Shown: positions 34,124 to 44,927, counted from the stretch's first letter. The stretch is DNA of 64,000 nucleotides from an uncultured Bacteroides sp. (GCF_910585845.1 NZ_CAJUHF010000013.1:12077-76076); one strand, 5' to 3'. Translations and numbers: made by a program. Notes: generated by a model not told the origin, from the sequence alone.

Positions 34124-35158
34124 TTATTTCTTCACGGGAGTGAACCATTCGGCCTTCACACCACGGTAATGAACCACCAACGTATCCTTAGTGGCACAAT
34201 GGATGCCATCGTAATCCATCGTGTAATCCAAATAGAGCACATCGCGGTCCTTACCGCCCCAGCTGTTCTTGTCTCCTTTGGCAACGAACTTTCCGCTACC
34301 ATCGGCTACCACACCTTCCGAATTGGAAGAGACCGTGCAATTGCCGCTCTCGTCGAAAGCAAGAACCAGATTTGCCTCAACATTCTTTCCGGCAGCATCT
34401 TTGGTAGGACGAGCCCACTGCACCTTGTTTATGCCCAGGGTGCTGAATCCGTCAATAGCCTCATCTTTCTCCACATACGCTTTATGACGCACTTCCGTAC
34501 CGGTCTTGTTGCCGCTATACGTATCCACTCCACGGCGCAAGTAGTGCGAATCGTATTTGCTGATATACTTCACCGCATAAAGCACATAGTCTTTAGGCTG
34601 CACTTCCCAATCTTCCTTGTTCAAGCGAACCGGATTATCAACCTGCTTTTTACCCTGCAAGATGGTGTCGGCATTCTGCACACCGGTCATCACCACCGGA
34701 ATCACATAGTTCAACTCCACCGACTTCGGGTCATTGAAATAAGCGTCGGTCAGGTTCACCGTAACGCCTCCCAATATATTGCCTTTCTTGATGACGATCT
34801 TGTCACCGCCCAACGTATAGTGGGAAGCCGGCATCGGAATGATGTCGCCACCGGTGCTTTCGAATTTGAAACCGTCGCACAAGGTATTGTCTACCCGTAT
34901 ACCTATTTCCACGTCTTTCTTATTCTCGTATACACCTGCCACCGTGGCCATAATCTGGCACTTATGCTCATTGTCCAACGAGTTGTCAACTGAGTTGTCC
35001 TCACCTAAAGTAATGGTGCGGATGGGACTTTGATAAGCAAAGTAAACCGCAGAATATTTATAGTCGGGAAATTCCCAGTCGCCATTCTCGCATGCAGTGA
35101 ACAAGGTTCCCGCCATAGCGGCCAGTATCCATAATGATTTTTTCATTGCTATTTTCAT
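34124..35158 (-). CDS. xusE: XusE-type surface lipoprotein (DUF1735/DUF5627-like)
   Basis: 344 residues. Lipoprotein signal peptide (LFTACENG). The N-terminal part (VYFAYQSPIRTITLGED, VEIGIRVDNTLCDGF and ASHYTLGGDKIVIKKG) is a DUF1735-type beta domain; the C-terminal half resembles DUF5627. Genes in this place, between SusD and the surface xylanase, usually encode surface glycan-binding proteins, called xusE in the Prevotella bryantii xylan cluster. Binding residues cannot be assigned. A second ATG 12 bp downstream (MKKSLWIL) is an alternative start. It is 33 bp from both flanking genes, so cotranscribed. Confidence 0.8.
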   Translation of the reverse strand: MKIAMKKSLWILAAMAGTLFTACENGDWEFPDYKYSAVYFAYQSPIRTITLGEDNSVDNSLDNEHKCQIMATVAGVYENKKDVEIGIRVDNTLCDGFKFESTGGDIIPMPASHYTLGGDKIVIKKGNILGGVTVNLTDAYFNDPKSVELNYVIPVVMTGVQNADTILQGKKQVDNPVRLNKEDWEVQPKDYVLYAVKYISKYDSHYLRRGVDTYSGNKTGTEVRHKAYVEKDEAIDGFSTLGINKVQWARPTKDAAGKNVEANLVLAFDESGNCTVSSNSEGVVADGSGKFVAKGDKNSWGGKDRDVLYLDYTMDYDGIHCATKDTLVVHYRGVKAEWFTPVKK

Positions 35159-35191
35159 TTATTCAGTTTATATAAGTTCGTTTACTGCCGC

Positions 35192-36997
35192 TTACCATCC
35201 CTTGTTCTGGATGAGTGCATTAAACTTCAATATCTCACTATAAGGTACAGGACCATAATACATGTAGTCCTTGTAATCACGCTTCTCCACATCTACCACT
35301 TCGTAGTTGGTTCCGGTGATCTTCATGCCCCGTACGGTTTCGTTCAGCTTGCTGAGCTCTACCTTCCAACGACGCAAATCCCAGAAACGGAATCCCTCGA
35401 AGCAAAGTTCCAGACGACGTTCGTTGCGTATCAGCTCACGCATCTTGTCCTTGTCGCCCTTCACCGACTCCAAGTAGGGATCGACACCATCCTTGCCTAA
35501 GCCTGCACGCTGGCGGATAGCTTTGATCACATCGTATGCGGAATAGCCGTGAGTACCCTTTCCTTGCGGTCCCCATGCCTCGTTGGCAGCTTCGGCATAC
35601 CCCAAGAAGATTTCCGTATAGCGAATCCAGGGCTTGATATGGAAACCGTTGGTCGTATTGCTCGGATTAGCGTTCACGTTCATGTCCAGGAACTTGCGCA
35701 GATAGTATCCGGTACGCGTAGAAGCACCGTCAAACTTATTCATGGCATCATTGTTGTTGCCATCGACAGCAGTAGTGATGACATCGTTTGCCGAACCTGC
35801 CTGACAGCCGTTGTAAATGATGTACAAAGCCAGACGGGGGTCACGGTTGGCATACGGATTCTGTGCATCGTACCCACTCTGCGGGTCACTGATGGGATAA
35901 CCGTTCGCTGCGGGGAAAGCATCTACCAGATTCTGCGAAGGATTCACACGGCCTTTTCCGAACAGAGAAGGAGGATATTGGTCTTTCTCCAAGTCCGCAC
36001 TCTCGTTCTTGTTGCTTCTCCACAAGATTTCAGGACGGTTATATCCGGCTTTCATATTCTGGATACCGTTGTGATCTTCGTACCACTTGTTTCCCGTAGG
36101 GTCTATGCCGGCAATGGGATTGCCTCCCAGATTGGCCAACACTTGGGCCATAGCGTCGGCAGCCTGTTCCCAACTCACGCCCGAACCTTCGCTGTATGCA
36201 GGACTGGCAGCAAGCAGAGCCGCCTGTGCGCGAATGGCACGTGCCACACGGGCACTCATACGGTTCTTGGCATGGTCGCCGAATACACGGTTATACAAAG
36301 AGACATCCGCCCCCAACTGTACATATTTGTCAGGCACCACACCCGTATTCACATCCAGATCGCCATACTCCTCAGGAAGCATCTCAATCGCTCTCTCCAC
36401 ATCCTCGTTCAGCAGTTCGATACACTCCTTGAAGGTATTGCGCGGCTTGTTAAAGTCTGAATTAACCGTTTCCGACTCCGTCAGGATAGGAATACCCAGC
36501 AACTGTCCGTCTGCCGTCCAACCGGAGCAACTCATCAACAAATGATACATATAGAGTGCACGCATACCGTATGCGTCTCCCTGAAAACGTACCCGGAACA
36601 GCTCGGAAGCCTTGGGGTCTCTGGCCCATTCCACGTTTTCGGAAATCTCCAGAAACTGGTTAAGATACTGCCAAGAGGCACGCAAGTTCTGCCAACGGTT
36701 CAGGTCACCGGGCGTATTGTCCGAACGCCACGAACCGGCAGCCATCTTCCGATAGTCATTGTTCACGTCATTGGACACAGCGTCGTCCGTAGCCACCTCT
36801 GTGAAAGACCAGTTGTTGGCGTTCTCACCCAGCGGATTGCCTATGTAGGCATGTCCCAGCAAACCGACCGCCCACGAAGGCATGTTTTCCAAATCAGACG
36901 GTTCTTTGAAGTTTTCCACTGCCGGCTCGAACAGGTCGTCGCAAGCAGAGAATGCCATCAGGAATGCCGCTGATAAGATGATATTTTTTAGTTTCAT
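35192..36997 (-). CDS. xusD: SusD-like xylan-binding lipoprotein XusD
   Basis: 601 residues from the ATG at 36997, chosen because MKLKNIILSAAFLMAFSAC is a normal lipoprotein signal; a TTG 21 bp upstream is an unlikely start. SusD features: RFQGDAYGMRALYMYHLLM, NRDPRLALYI, NERRLELCFEGFRFWDLRRWK and the NKGW end. It forms the lid of the adjacent XusC transporter (26 bp upstream gene end after start correction 46 bp). The second SusD of the tandem pair; the first is XusB. Its role is to capture xylan fragments at the cell surface. Confidence 0.92.
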   Translation of the reverse strand: MKLKNIILSAAFLMAFSACDDLFEPAVENFKEPSDLENMPSWAVGLLGHAYIGNPLGENANNWSFTEVATDDAVSNDVNNDYRKMAAGSWRSDNTPGDLNRWQNLRASWQYLNQFLEISENVEWARDPKASELFRVRFQGDAYGMRALYMYHLLMSCSGWTADGQLLGIPILTESETVNSDFNKPRNTFKECIELLNEDVERAIEMLPEEYGDLDVNTGVVPDKYVQLGADVSLYNRVFGDHAKNRMSARVARAIRAQAALLAASPAYSEGSGVSWEQAADAMAQVLANLGGNPIAGIDPTGNKWYEDHNGIQNMKAGYNRPEILWRSNKNESADLEKDQYPPSLFGKGRVNPSQNLVDAFPAANGYPISDPQSGYDAQNPYANRDPRLALYIIYNGCQAGSANDVITTAVDGNNNDAMNKFDGASTRTGYYLRKFLDMNVNANPSNTTNGFHIKPWIRYTEIFLGYAEAANEAWGPQGKGTHGYSAYDVIKAIRQRAGLGKDGVDPYLESVKGDKDKMRELIRNERRLELCFEGFRFWDLRRWKVELSKLNETVRGMKITGTNYEVVDVEKRDYKDYMYYGPVPYSEILKFNALIQNKGW

Positions 36998-37043
36998 AAC
37001 TTCTTGCTTTTTTTTCAATCTACATTATTAAATTATCATTCTC

Positions 37044-39872
37044 TTAGAACGTTCCCTTAAGACCCAGTTGATAGAAACGCATCTGAGGCGCACTACCCAC
37101 ATTCAGTTCCAATGCCTTGCGTTCTTTTGCGATGGTGAGCAGGTTGTTTGCATTGACAAAGAAACTCAGTCCTTTGACAAACGATCCTCTCAACACCTTT
37201 TCAGGCATGGTGTAAGTGAGCTGTATCTGAGAGAGGTTGAAACGGTCGTTCTTATACATCCAGAAGTCGGACGCGCGGAAGTTGTTCTCGCCACCGGTCG
37301 TCGTCAGGCGGGGATAGGTGGCTGTGGCTGCCGTCTCGGGAGTCCAGCGGTTGCGCACCACTTCCGAGTATTTGCCGTCTCCTTTCACCCAGTAGTAAGA
37401 ATTGTCCTTCATGCCGTAGCCGCCTACGTAAAGATTACCCATGACATAGAGCGTAAAGTCGTGCCATTTGGCAGTCAGGTTGATACCGCTCATGAACGGA
37501 GAATCCCAACGTCCTAAGAGCACACGGTCGTTATCGTCAATCTTGCCGTCATTGTTCTGGTCCTTATAGCGAATGTCGCCGGGCTTCACGTCGCCGAACG
37601 TCTGCTGGGGAGCTGCGTCAATCTCGGCCTGGTCATTGAAGAACCCTTCGCTCTGCAAGCCCCAATGTCCGTTCAGCGCGCGGCCTACAGCCGACAGATA
37701 TTCGAACTCGATGTTCTCGTCGCGTTTCTCGGCAATACTCTTGTACCACATACCGCTCACGCCGAGTGTCAAATCCACCTCGCCTACTTTCTTGTTGGCA
37801 TATACGCTGAAATCGAAACCGGTGCGCTTGTCCGCATTGAAGTTCACATAAGGAATGATAGAAGAGGAAGGATAACCCACCTGCGTGAAATAGATCGGAT
37901 AGAGGGAGCTGGTGCGTGCCAGACCGCCATCCATCTTACTGTTGAAGAAGTTGAAATCAAAAGTAAGCAGCTTGTTCCACATCGAACCGCGCAATCCTAC
38001 GGTGAACTCTTTACGTTTCACGTAAGTCATGGCAGAACCGTCTCCACGTTGGAACTCAGTGGCAGCCAAACCGCCATTGTCTCCCCAACTGTACCATCCG
38101 CCGGACTGCACAATCGGCTTGTACAGGTAGTAACCATCTTCATTGTCGCTGGTCTTGATGTCAAGATCCTGATTGATGATGCCTGCGGAAGCAGTAAGCA
38201 TCAGGTTATCGAAAACAGAGTTCTCCAGGAAATTCTCCTTTGCCAGGTTCCATCCCAAAGTGACCGTGGGCGAGAATGCAGCACGATTGCCTTCGGGCAA
38301 CTTGGTGGAATAAGGCATCGCAGCACTGAAGTCCACGTAATATTTGTGCCGATAGTTGTAGGATGCCTGGAAACCCAGGTTGGCATTGGTGGTGCGGTGA
38401 TAGCGGCCGCTTTGTTGGGTCTGCCAAGCATTGGCAAGCACCATAGCGAACACATTGTGGTCTTCGTTGAAGGTGTTCTGATAGTCGAACTGACCGGACA
38501 CATTGTATGTGTAACGGTAGGCCGAGTTATTGATGTTTTCGCTGCCGCTCTTCTCGTCCTTGCCATACTGCGTGATGCCCGAAATAACTTCTTTTCCATT
38601 ATAAGTACTCCATACGGGTGCAAAAGTGGCATAACTGCTGCTGTAGCCCTGATCGTAGGTAGAAGCATAGTCAATACCATATTTGACACGGAAATAGAGT
38701 CCCTTGAGCAACGGAGAGAGATTGACATCAAAACGCGTGTTGAACTGGAACTGGCGGCTCACGAATTTATTGTCGCCGGCAGCATAAGCATCCGCCACCG
38801 GATTGGTGGGATTCTGCTGCGTACCGCCGAAGAAGTACTTGCCACCCTGAAGATAATTACTGTTGAGCACAGTATTCAGCGAGTTCCTGTCCGCCTCTTC
38901 AATGAAACTCAGCGGAATCAACGGTGATACCAGATGAGGACGCAACGTAGCAGCCTGCCCCCACCAGTCCACATTCGCCGCATACGAATCGTAGAAGGTG
39001 ACATTGGCATCGGTCTGTGCGGTAATGAGTTTGTGCAACTTCATATCCACATTACCACGTACAAAGAAGCGGCTGATGTAGTTGTCTTCCGTATTGCCCA
39101 CCTTCAGCAACGAAGACTCACGATAGTAACCCGTAGAAGTATAATACTTCACTTTCTCGCTACCGCCTGAAATTTCGACAATCGCCTCCGAACGGTTATA
39201 CGCCTTTTTCAGGTATTCGGAAGAGTACATGTCGAAGTTGGGATAACGGTAGGGATTCACACCGGAAGCATGGTTATAGATATCTTCCTGAGAGTAATTG
39301 GCGGCAAAACCGTCGTTGAGGCGTGCCTCATTATAGAGCGTCATATACTCTGCCGACCCTAAGTATTTGGGATACGACTTGGGGGTATAGAAACCGGTGT
39401 TGGCATGAACATTGATCCGGAGGTCGCCCACCTCACCGCGCTTGGTGGTGATGGAGATGACACCCTTGGCTGCACGAGGACCGTAGAGCACTACGGCAGC
39501 AGCCCCTTTCAGCAGCGTGATCTGGTCTATTTCGTGGGGAAGCACATTGTTCGCGTCGCGCACCATACCGTCCACAATCACCAAATATTCGTCGTTTCCC
39601 CAGATATTGCCGTTGAAACCACCTACCACATTGTCAACCAAGCTCAGACTGTAGTTTGTATATGCCTTTTCCGACATTTTCTTCATGTCAATGACAGACA
39701 CTCCACCCAACAGGTCGTCGGAGTTGATGGAACGGAATGCCACTTGCACCTTCTGGAGCGTATCAGCCTGGGCGGCTTCCACCAAGTCGGCCAGCGTCTC
39801 CTGGGCGGCAACGTGTGTGTTGGCAAAAGCCAGAGCCGCACAGAATACAAGTCCTTTATATATATGTTTCAT
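37044..39872 (-). CDS. xusC: SusC-like TonB-dependent transporter XusC, no N-terminal extension
   Basis: 942 residues. Signal peptide ending in VAAQ, a plug domain (YLVIVDGMVRDANNVLPHEI, ending ISITTKRGE) and a beta-barrel ending in LKGTF. It lacks the CarboxypepD_reg domain carried by XusA (41778-44927). It also shows a substituted plug start (SINSDDLLGGVSVIDMKKM). Position and size match XusC, the second transporter of the xusA-B-C-D xylan cluster. It would import xylo-oligosaccharides across the outer membrane; the division of labour between XusA and XusC is not known from sequence. Confidence 0.92.
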   Translation of the reverse strand: MKHIYKGLVFCAALAFANTHVAAQETLADLVEAAQADTLQKVQVAFRSINSDDLLGGVSVIDMKKMSEKAYTNYSLSLVDNVVGGFNGNIWGNDEYLVIVDGMVRDANNVLPHEIDQITLLKGAAAVVLYGPRAAKGVISITTKRGEVGDLRINVHANTGFYTPKSYPKYLGSAEYMTLYNEARLNDGFAANYSQEDIYNHASGVNPYRYPNFDMYSSEYLKKAYNRSEAIVEISGGSEKVKYYTSTGYYRESSLLKVGNTEDNYISRFFVRGNVDMKLHKLITAQTDANVTFYDSYAANVDWWGQAATLRPHLVSPLIPLSFIEEADRNSLNTVLNSNYLQGGKYFFGGTQQNPTNPVADAYAAGDNKFVSRQFQFNTRFDVNLSPLLKGLYFRVKYGIDYASTYDQGYSSSYATFAPVWSTYNGKEVISGITQYGKDEKSGSENINNSAYRYTYNVSGQFDYQNTFNEDHNVFAMVLANAWQTQQSGRYHRTTNANLGFQASYNYRHKYYVDFSAAMPYSTKLPEGNRAAFSPTVTLGWNLAKENFLENSVFDNLMLTASAGIINQDLDIKTSDNEDGYYLYKPIVQSGGWYSWGDNGGLAATEFQRGDGSAMTYVKRKEFTVGLRGSMWNKLLTFDFNFFNSKMDGGLARTSSLYPIYFTQVGYPSSSIIPYVNFNADKRTGFDFSVYANKKVGEVDLTLGVSGMWYKSIAEKRDENIEFEYLSAVGRALNGHWGLQSEGFFNDQAEIDAAPQQTFGDVKPGDIRYKDQNNDGKIDDNDRVLLGRWDSPFMSGINLTAKWHDFTLYVMGNLYVGGYGMKDNSYYWVKGDGKYSEVVRNRWTPETAATATYPRLTTTGGENNFRASDFWMYKNDRFNLSQIQLTYTMPEKVLRGSFVKGLSFFVNANNLLTIAKERKALELNVGSAPQMRFYQLGLKGTF

Positions 39873-39903
39873 TTTTTATAGTCTTTATGTTTATGTAAAA
39901 CCA

Positions 39904-41766
39904 TTACCAACCGGGATTTTGATAGAACTCCGGATACATCGTCACATCGCTCGTCTTGAACGGCAGCCAGTAGTGTTTAGCCCGCAATTTGCGTTCCGTC
40001 ACTACCTCTTCGCGGAAGTTTCTGACTTTGCGTTCCTTCGGATCGGCTTTGGGGTCGAACTCCTCCGCGCGGTCAAAGAGTTGCTTGGTCTTGATATTAT
40101 AAGGATATTCGGTCAGCAGTTTCCAACGGCGCAGGTCGTTGAAACGGTGGCCTTCGTAAGCAAGCTCCACGGCACGCTCGCGGCGCACTTCTCCCATGAA
40201 TTTCTCCAAGTCGGCCGTATAGTGGCTTGCCACGCCTTCTACTCCGGCACGCTCGCGAATCACATTGACTGCGTCTACGGCGCTCTTCGAGAACGTAGTA
40301 GCCTTGCCGTTGGCCGAGCCATAAGCCTGTGCGGCAGCTTCGGCATACAGTAGATAGACCTCTGCCAAGCGCAGCCATGCCAAGTGGAAGTGGGTGGCCT
40401 TTCCATAACCATAGTCCTGGTCGCCCTTATTGGCTCCTATCGGGATGAACTTATAGTTGAAATAACCCGTACGGCTGGTCTTCTGCGGATCATTGCAACA
40501 GTTGCCACCTTCGTAGAGGTTGGCGAACTCGTACTCCTTGAAGTCGCCTACTGTTTTCATCTGGCGCACGCCGTCGTAGATGAAGTTGTTGTAGAAGCGC
40601 GGGTCGCGGCCTTTCCAAGGCTGCTCTTTGCTGAAACCGGAGTTGGGATCATCGAGAGGCATGCCGTTTGCCATACCGAAATAGTTCACGTAGTTGGCAG
40701 CCGGACAGAGGATGATGCCGTCGCCATCACAGATGAAGGAGAGCTGGTAGGAGTTCATCTGACGCCAATAAGAGTCGGCACTGAACGTAGGGCTGCGCAT
40801 GATGGCTTCCGTACCGCCCGGCATCAGCCAGTTCTGCTCTTTGGTATAGAAGAGGTTGCTGTAATTTTCAAAGTCTACCAGAGCATATTGCGTCTGACCG
40901 CCCTCTACCATGGCAAGCACCTGTCCTAAAACCTCGGCAGCACGTTTGCAGTAATCCGCATTGTAGGAACGTCCGCTGCCTTCCGCACCATTTTCCATCA
41001 AAGGGCTACCGGCATACAGCAGGCACTTGCCCATATAAGAGAGGGCCCAAATCTTGTTGGGGCGCAAAGCGTTGTTTCCCTTCGTGCGGTTTCCGGTAGC
41101 TGTATTGTCCCAGTCGATGGGGAGGAGTTCGGCTGCGCGCTGGAAGTCTCTTGCCATCTTCTCGGCATTCTCCTGATAGCTTTCGCGCGGCAGGTTGAAC
41201 AGTTCGACGGGCGAAAGGGGTCTTTCCATATAGGGCAGGCCACCCCAGTAGGTGGTCAGCTGGAAGTAGAACCAAGCACGGAAGAAGTAGAGCTGGCCTT
41301 CGATAAAGTTGCGTTCTTCTTGTGTGGCATCGGTCAGCAGGCCGTTCTGCAAAGCCTCAAGACCCAAGTTTGCCTGACGGATGGCATACCAACCGCCACC
41401 CCAGAGGGACTTGGCAAAGCGGTCGCCATCCAAGGTCCAGTTTCGGTCCAGGAAGCAGTCGCTCTTGTTGATATATGAACGGTAGTTTCCGCCGTCGATG
41501 GCATAGCCCATCAGATACTCACCGTTACCGGTGGTGATCACCTCGTCTTCACCCCAGTTGAAGGAGCTTACCCAATTGTGCTTTGCCACATCGGGGATGA
41601 CGTTGTACATGACTTCAATGAATCCTTGGAAGTTATTGAAGTTCTTGAACGCATCTTCCTTGGTCAGGACGGAATCGGAATCCCTCTCCAGATAGTCGGT
41701 GCACGACACAGAGGCGAAACCGGCAAGGAACAATGCGAAAAGTATATGATATATTCTATTTTTCAT
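39904..41766 (-). CDS. xusB: SusD-like xylan-binding lipoprotein XusB
   Basis: 620 residues. Lipoprotein signal peptide (FASVSCTDYLE). SusD hallmarks: EGQLYFFRAWFYFQLTTYWGG, GRDPRFYNNFI, RRERAVELAYEGHRFNDLRRWK and the NPGW end. It starts 11 bp after the XusA stop codon, the tightest spacing in the operon, as expected for a SusC-SusD couple that forms one outer-membrane complex. By order it equals XusB of Prevotella bryantii. A weak palindrome-free gap of 31 bp leads to xusC. Confidence 0.93.
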   Translation of the reverse strand: MKNRIYHILFALFLAGFASVSCTDYLERDSDSVLTKEDAFKNFNNFQGFIEVMYNVIPDVAKHNWVSSFNWGEDEVITTGNGEYLMGYAIDGGNYRSYINKSDCFLDRNWTLDGDRFAKSLWGGGWYAIRQANLGLEALQNGLLTDATQEERNFIEGQLYFFRAWFYFQLTTYWGGLPYMERPLSPVELFNLPRESYQENAEKMARDFQRAAELLPIDWDNTATGNRTKGNNALRPNKIWALSYMGKCLLYAGSPLMENGAEGSGRSYNADYCKRAAEVLGQVLAMVEGGQTQYALVDFENYSNLFYTKEQNWLMPGGTEAIMRSPTFSADSYWRQMNSYQLSFICDGDGIILCPAANYVNYFGMANGMPLDDPNSGFSKEQPWKGRDPRFYNNFIYDGVRQMKTVGDFKEYEFANLYEGGNCCNDPQKTSRTGYFNYKFIPIGANKGDQDYGYGKATHFHLAWLRLAEVYLLYAEAAAQAYGSANGKATTFSKSAVDAVNVIRERAGVEGVASHYTADLEKFMGEVRRERAVELAYEGHRFNDLRRWKLLTEYPYNIKTKQLFDRAEEFDPKADPKERKVRNFREEVVTERKLRAKHYWLPFKTSDVTMYPEFYQNPGW

Positions 41767-41777
41767 CTTCAGTTAGA

Positions 41778-44700
41778 TTAAAGTGTGATTTTGAATCCTA
41801 AGTTGAAACGGCGCTGGGTAGGATATGCGCTCCATCCGCCGGTGTTCGACTCGCGGTCATCGGGCATGTTGGTCCAGAGGAAGAGGTTGTTACCGTTGAC
41901 AAACAACTTCAAGCTGCTCAATCCCGAAGCCTTCAGCCACTTCTCCTTGGAGAAAGTATAAGAGAGTTCGGCATATTTCAGACGCGTGTATGAACCGTCG
42001 AAGAGGAAGCGCGTGCCATCGGTATACCGGCTTGTCTGGTTCAGCCAACGGGGCAGAGGCACATCGGCGCTCTGGTTGTCGGGACTCCAGTAGCTGCCTT
42101 CGAAGAATGCCGTGTTGCGCGTGCCGCCCAAGCTGGTCAGGCCGACGGTGCGGCTCACGTTGTTCACGCCGTAGAACTGCACGAAGAAGCTCCATCCCTT
42201 GTAGTCGAAGCCGACCTGCAGGTTCATGGTGTTCTGCGGCACTCCGGTGTAGCCGTATGGGATGTTGTCGTTCTGAGTGATCTCGCCATCGGCATCGTAG
42301 TCGAGGATGATGTAGTTGCCCGGCTTGCGGTTGGCGTCGTACTCGTCGTGCGCGGTACTACCGTAGAGTTCGTCCCAGCTGTTGTAATAGCCGTGGTCGG
42401 CGTAGGAATAGTTCTGGTTGACTGGCTTTCCGGCCTGTTTCTGATACTCCGGCATGAGGCTGGGGTCGTCTGCATCGATCACCTTGCTGACGGCATGGGT
42501 GAGCGAGGCGTTACCCCAGAGTCGCCAGTCGCGCGTGAGCTGCTTGTTCCAGCGCAGTTCCAGTTCGAAACCTTTGCTGTCTATCTTGCCCAGGTTGGCG
42601 ATGGGGGCTTCGGTACCAAAATAGGAAGGCACGGCACGTCTGTTTCCGGGCAGGAGGATGTCGGTGCGTTTTTCCTGGAAGTAGTCGAACGAACCGGAGA
42701 TGACGCCTCCGAAGAGGGCGAAGTCGGCGGCGACGTCGAGTTTGGTGGCTATCTCCCATTGGAGGTTATCGTTTCCTATCTGTGTCTGCTGCCACCAGTT
42801 GTAGGGGCTTCGGGCGGGGTCTACTCCGGTGAGTGCCTGACGGTAGTTTCCTCCGTTGTTCCAGATGTCCATGTATCCCCAGCGATAGGATTTTCCGTTC
42901 ACGTATAGGCTGTCATTACCGATTTGTCCGTAGGAAGCGCGTAGTTTCAGCATGTCGAGCCACTTCAGTTTGAGTTTCTTCACGAAGGGTTCTTCCGAAA
43001 CCATCCATCCGATGGCGCCGGAGTTGAAGAAGGCGAAGCGGTTTTCGGCGGCGAAGAGGTCGGAGCCGTTGTATGCGCCGTTATACTCGATCATGTAGCG
43101 GCTGGCGTAGTCGTACGTGGCACGGAACACCCAGTTCTCGCGGCGGTAGGGCTGTTCGCTACCGGTGGCATACTGTTCGCGGCTGAAGTTTCCCATGGCT
43201 CCCACGGTGTGGTCGCCGAACTTGTTGGAGTAGTTCAGCTGTACGGAATAGTCCATGCGTCGGTAAGTGGCCCAGTTTTGCACGGAACCGGCTCCGATCT
43301 TCCAGGCGTTGTTGTTCATGAAGTCGAACTTGTAGAGTGCATCCGTTTTGACGTCGGTGTATTCCTGTCCGGTTTCGGGGTCGATCCATTTGTGGGCTTC
43401 GTCTTCCCAGTCGGTGGTGTCGTCTACGCCACGTCCGGTTTCGCGGAAGGCGTTGTCGAAGGCGAGCCTTGCCTGCACGTTGAGTCCTTTGAGGAGGAAT
43501 CCGAGGTCTTGTTCGAGGGTGAAGTCGGTGTTCAGCCGGTCGTCGGTGGTGTATCCGATACCGTTCACGCTGAGCTGTTCGTAGCTGTTGGTGGCAGCCT
43601 GCGTGGGGTTAGGCTGGTAGTATCCGAAGGTTCCGTCGCTGTATACGGGCACGAAGGCGTCGGGGGATATTCCATAGAATGCGCTCCAGACGAGGTTTTC
43701 GTACAACCCTTGCGTGGCTTTCTTCACGGCGTGCGAGCCTGAGAGGTTGACGTGCAGCTTGGTGGTCTTCGTGAGGTTGAAGTCGAGGTTGCTTCGCACG
43801 TTGATACGGTCGTAGCTGAATCCAGGATCGTATCCTTTCACGTTGGTGACTTTCTTGTAGATGTCTCCCTCGTGGGCGAAGTCGGCGGAGGCGAAGTATT
43901 TGACGAATTTCGTACCTCCGCTGACGTTGACGTTTGCCGTGTATGAGGTGGCTACGTCTTTGAGCAGGTAGTCTACCCAGTTCATGTTGGGGTAGCGTTC
44001 GGCTTCGGCCTGATTGGCAGGATGGCGGTACTTGTAGAGCCGGTCTTGGGTGAGGTAGTAGCTCCAAGAGTCGGGGTGGTAGGCGAGTTCGTTCTCGATG
44101 ACCTGGTTGCGCAGGGAGAGGGCGTCATAGGCGTCCATCATGTCGGGCAACTTGGAGTAGGTCTTGAGCGTGGTGCTGGCGTTGACGTTGATGACTGCCT
44201 TTCCTTCTTCACCGCGCTTGGTGGTGATGAGGATGACGCCGTTGGCACCGCGCACGCCGAACACTGCCGTTGCGGATGCGTCTTTCAGCACGGATATGGA
44301 TGCTACGGAGTTGATGTCTACCGAAGTCATGGGGCGTTCGATGCCGTCTACCAGCACGAGTGGCTGTGTGCTGTTGAAGGAGGATACGCCTCGGATGGTG
44401 ATTTCGGGTTCTTCGTCACCGGGTTTTCCGGTGGTGGTCATGGTGACTACGCCCGGCAGGTTACCCGTGAGAGCTTGTCCGAGGCTTGTGACGCCTCCCG
44501 TGCGTTCCAAAGTCTTGGCATTGGTCTGGGCGATGGCGCCTACGACTGATGCTTTCTTCTGCTGTCCGAAGCCTACTACGACGACTTCTTCCAGTTGCTG
44601 GCTGTCGTCTTCGAGTGTCAGTTTCATCGGGGTTTTTGAGTTGGCTTTCACTTCTTGCGACTTCATACCGATGTATGAGACGATGAGGGTTGCATTTTCA

Positions 44701-44927
44701 TGCGGCACTGCTAACGTAAAGTTTCCATCTATATCTGATATCGTACCTATTGAATTGTTTCCTTTTAAAACGATGGAAGCACCGATTACGGTTTCTCCGT
44801 TAGCATCATAGACTGTACCTTTTACAGTCACTCCGTTTTGAGCCAGAGTTGGCAGGCAACTCAGCAGCATCAAAAGGAACAGGTAAGGAATCTTTTTAAT
44901 TGTCTTAGTTACATTTTTCATTACCAT
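41778..44927 (-). CDS. xusA: SusC-like TonB-dependent transporter XusA
   Basis: 1049 residues, full classical SusC. Signal peptide (about 1-29, ending LAQ), CarboxypepD_reg domain (about 31-115, VTVKGTVYDANGETVIGASI), TonB box-like EEVVVVGFG, plug ending in ILITTKRGE and a beta-barrel ending NLGFKITL. First gene of unit C and, by order, XusA of the xylan cluster. It imports xylan oligosaccharides with XusB. A second ATG two codons on (MKNVTK) is an equally good start. The start region can pair with the core of the two sRNA-like genes in this window (see findings). Confidence 0.94.
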   Translation of the reverse strand: MVMKNVTKTIKKIPYLFLLMLLSCLPTLAQNGVTVKGTVYDANGETVIGASIVLKGNNSIGTISDIDGNFTLAVPHENATLIVSYIGMKSQEVKANSKTPMKLTLEDDSQQLEEVVVVGFGQQKKASVVGAIAQTNAKTLERTGGVTSLGQALTGNLPGVVTMTTTGKPGDEEPEITIRGVSSFNSTQPLVLVDGIERPMTSVDINSVASISVLKDASATAVFGVRGANGVILITTKRGEEGKAVINVNASTTLKTYSKLPDMMDAYDALSLRNQVIENELAYHPDSWSYYLTQDRLYKYRHPANQAEAERYPNMNWVDYLLKDVATSYTANVNVSGGTKFVKYFASADFAHEGDIYKKVTNVKGYDPGFSYDRINVRSNLDFNLTKTTKLHVNLSGSHAVKKATQGLYENLVWSAFYGISPDAFVPVYSDGTFGYYQPNPTQAATNSYEQLSVNGIGYTTDDRLNTDFTLEQDLGFLLKGLNVQARLAFDNAFRETGRGVDDTTDWEDEAHKWIDPETGQEYTDVKTDALYKFDFMNNNAWKIGAGSVQNWATYRRMDYSVQLNYSNKFGDHTVGAMGNFSREQYATGSEQPYRRENWVFRATYDYASRYMIEYNGAYNGSDLFAAENRFAFFNSGAIGWMVSEEPFVKKLKLKWLDMLKLRASYGQIGNDSLYVNGKSYRWGYMDIWNNGGNYRQALTGVDPARSPYNWWQQTQIGNDNLQWEIATKLDVAADFALFGGVISGSFDYFQEKRTDILLPGNRRAVPSYFGTEAPIANLGKIDSKGFELELRWNKQLTRDWRLWGNASLTHAVSKVIDADDPSLMPEYQKQAGKPVNQNYSYADHGYYNSWDELYGSTAHDEYDANRKPGNYIILDYDADGEITQNDNIPYGYTGVPQNTMNLQVGFDYKGWSFFVQFYGVNNVSRTVGLTSLGGTRNTAFFEGSYWSPDNQSADVPLPRWLNQTSRYTDGTRFLFDGSYTRLKYAELSYTFSKEKWLKASGLSSLKLFVNGNNLFLWTNMPDDRESNTGGWSAYPTQRRFNLGFKITL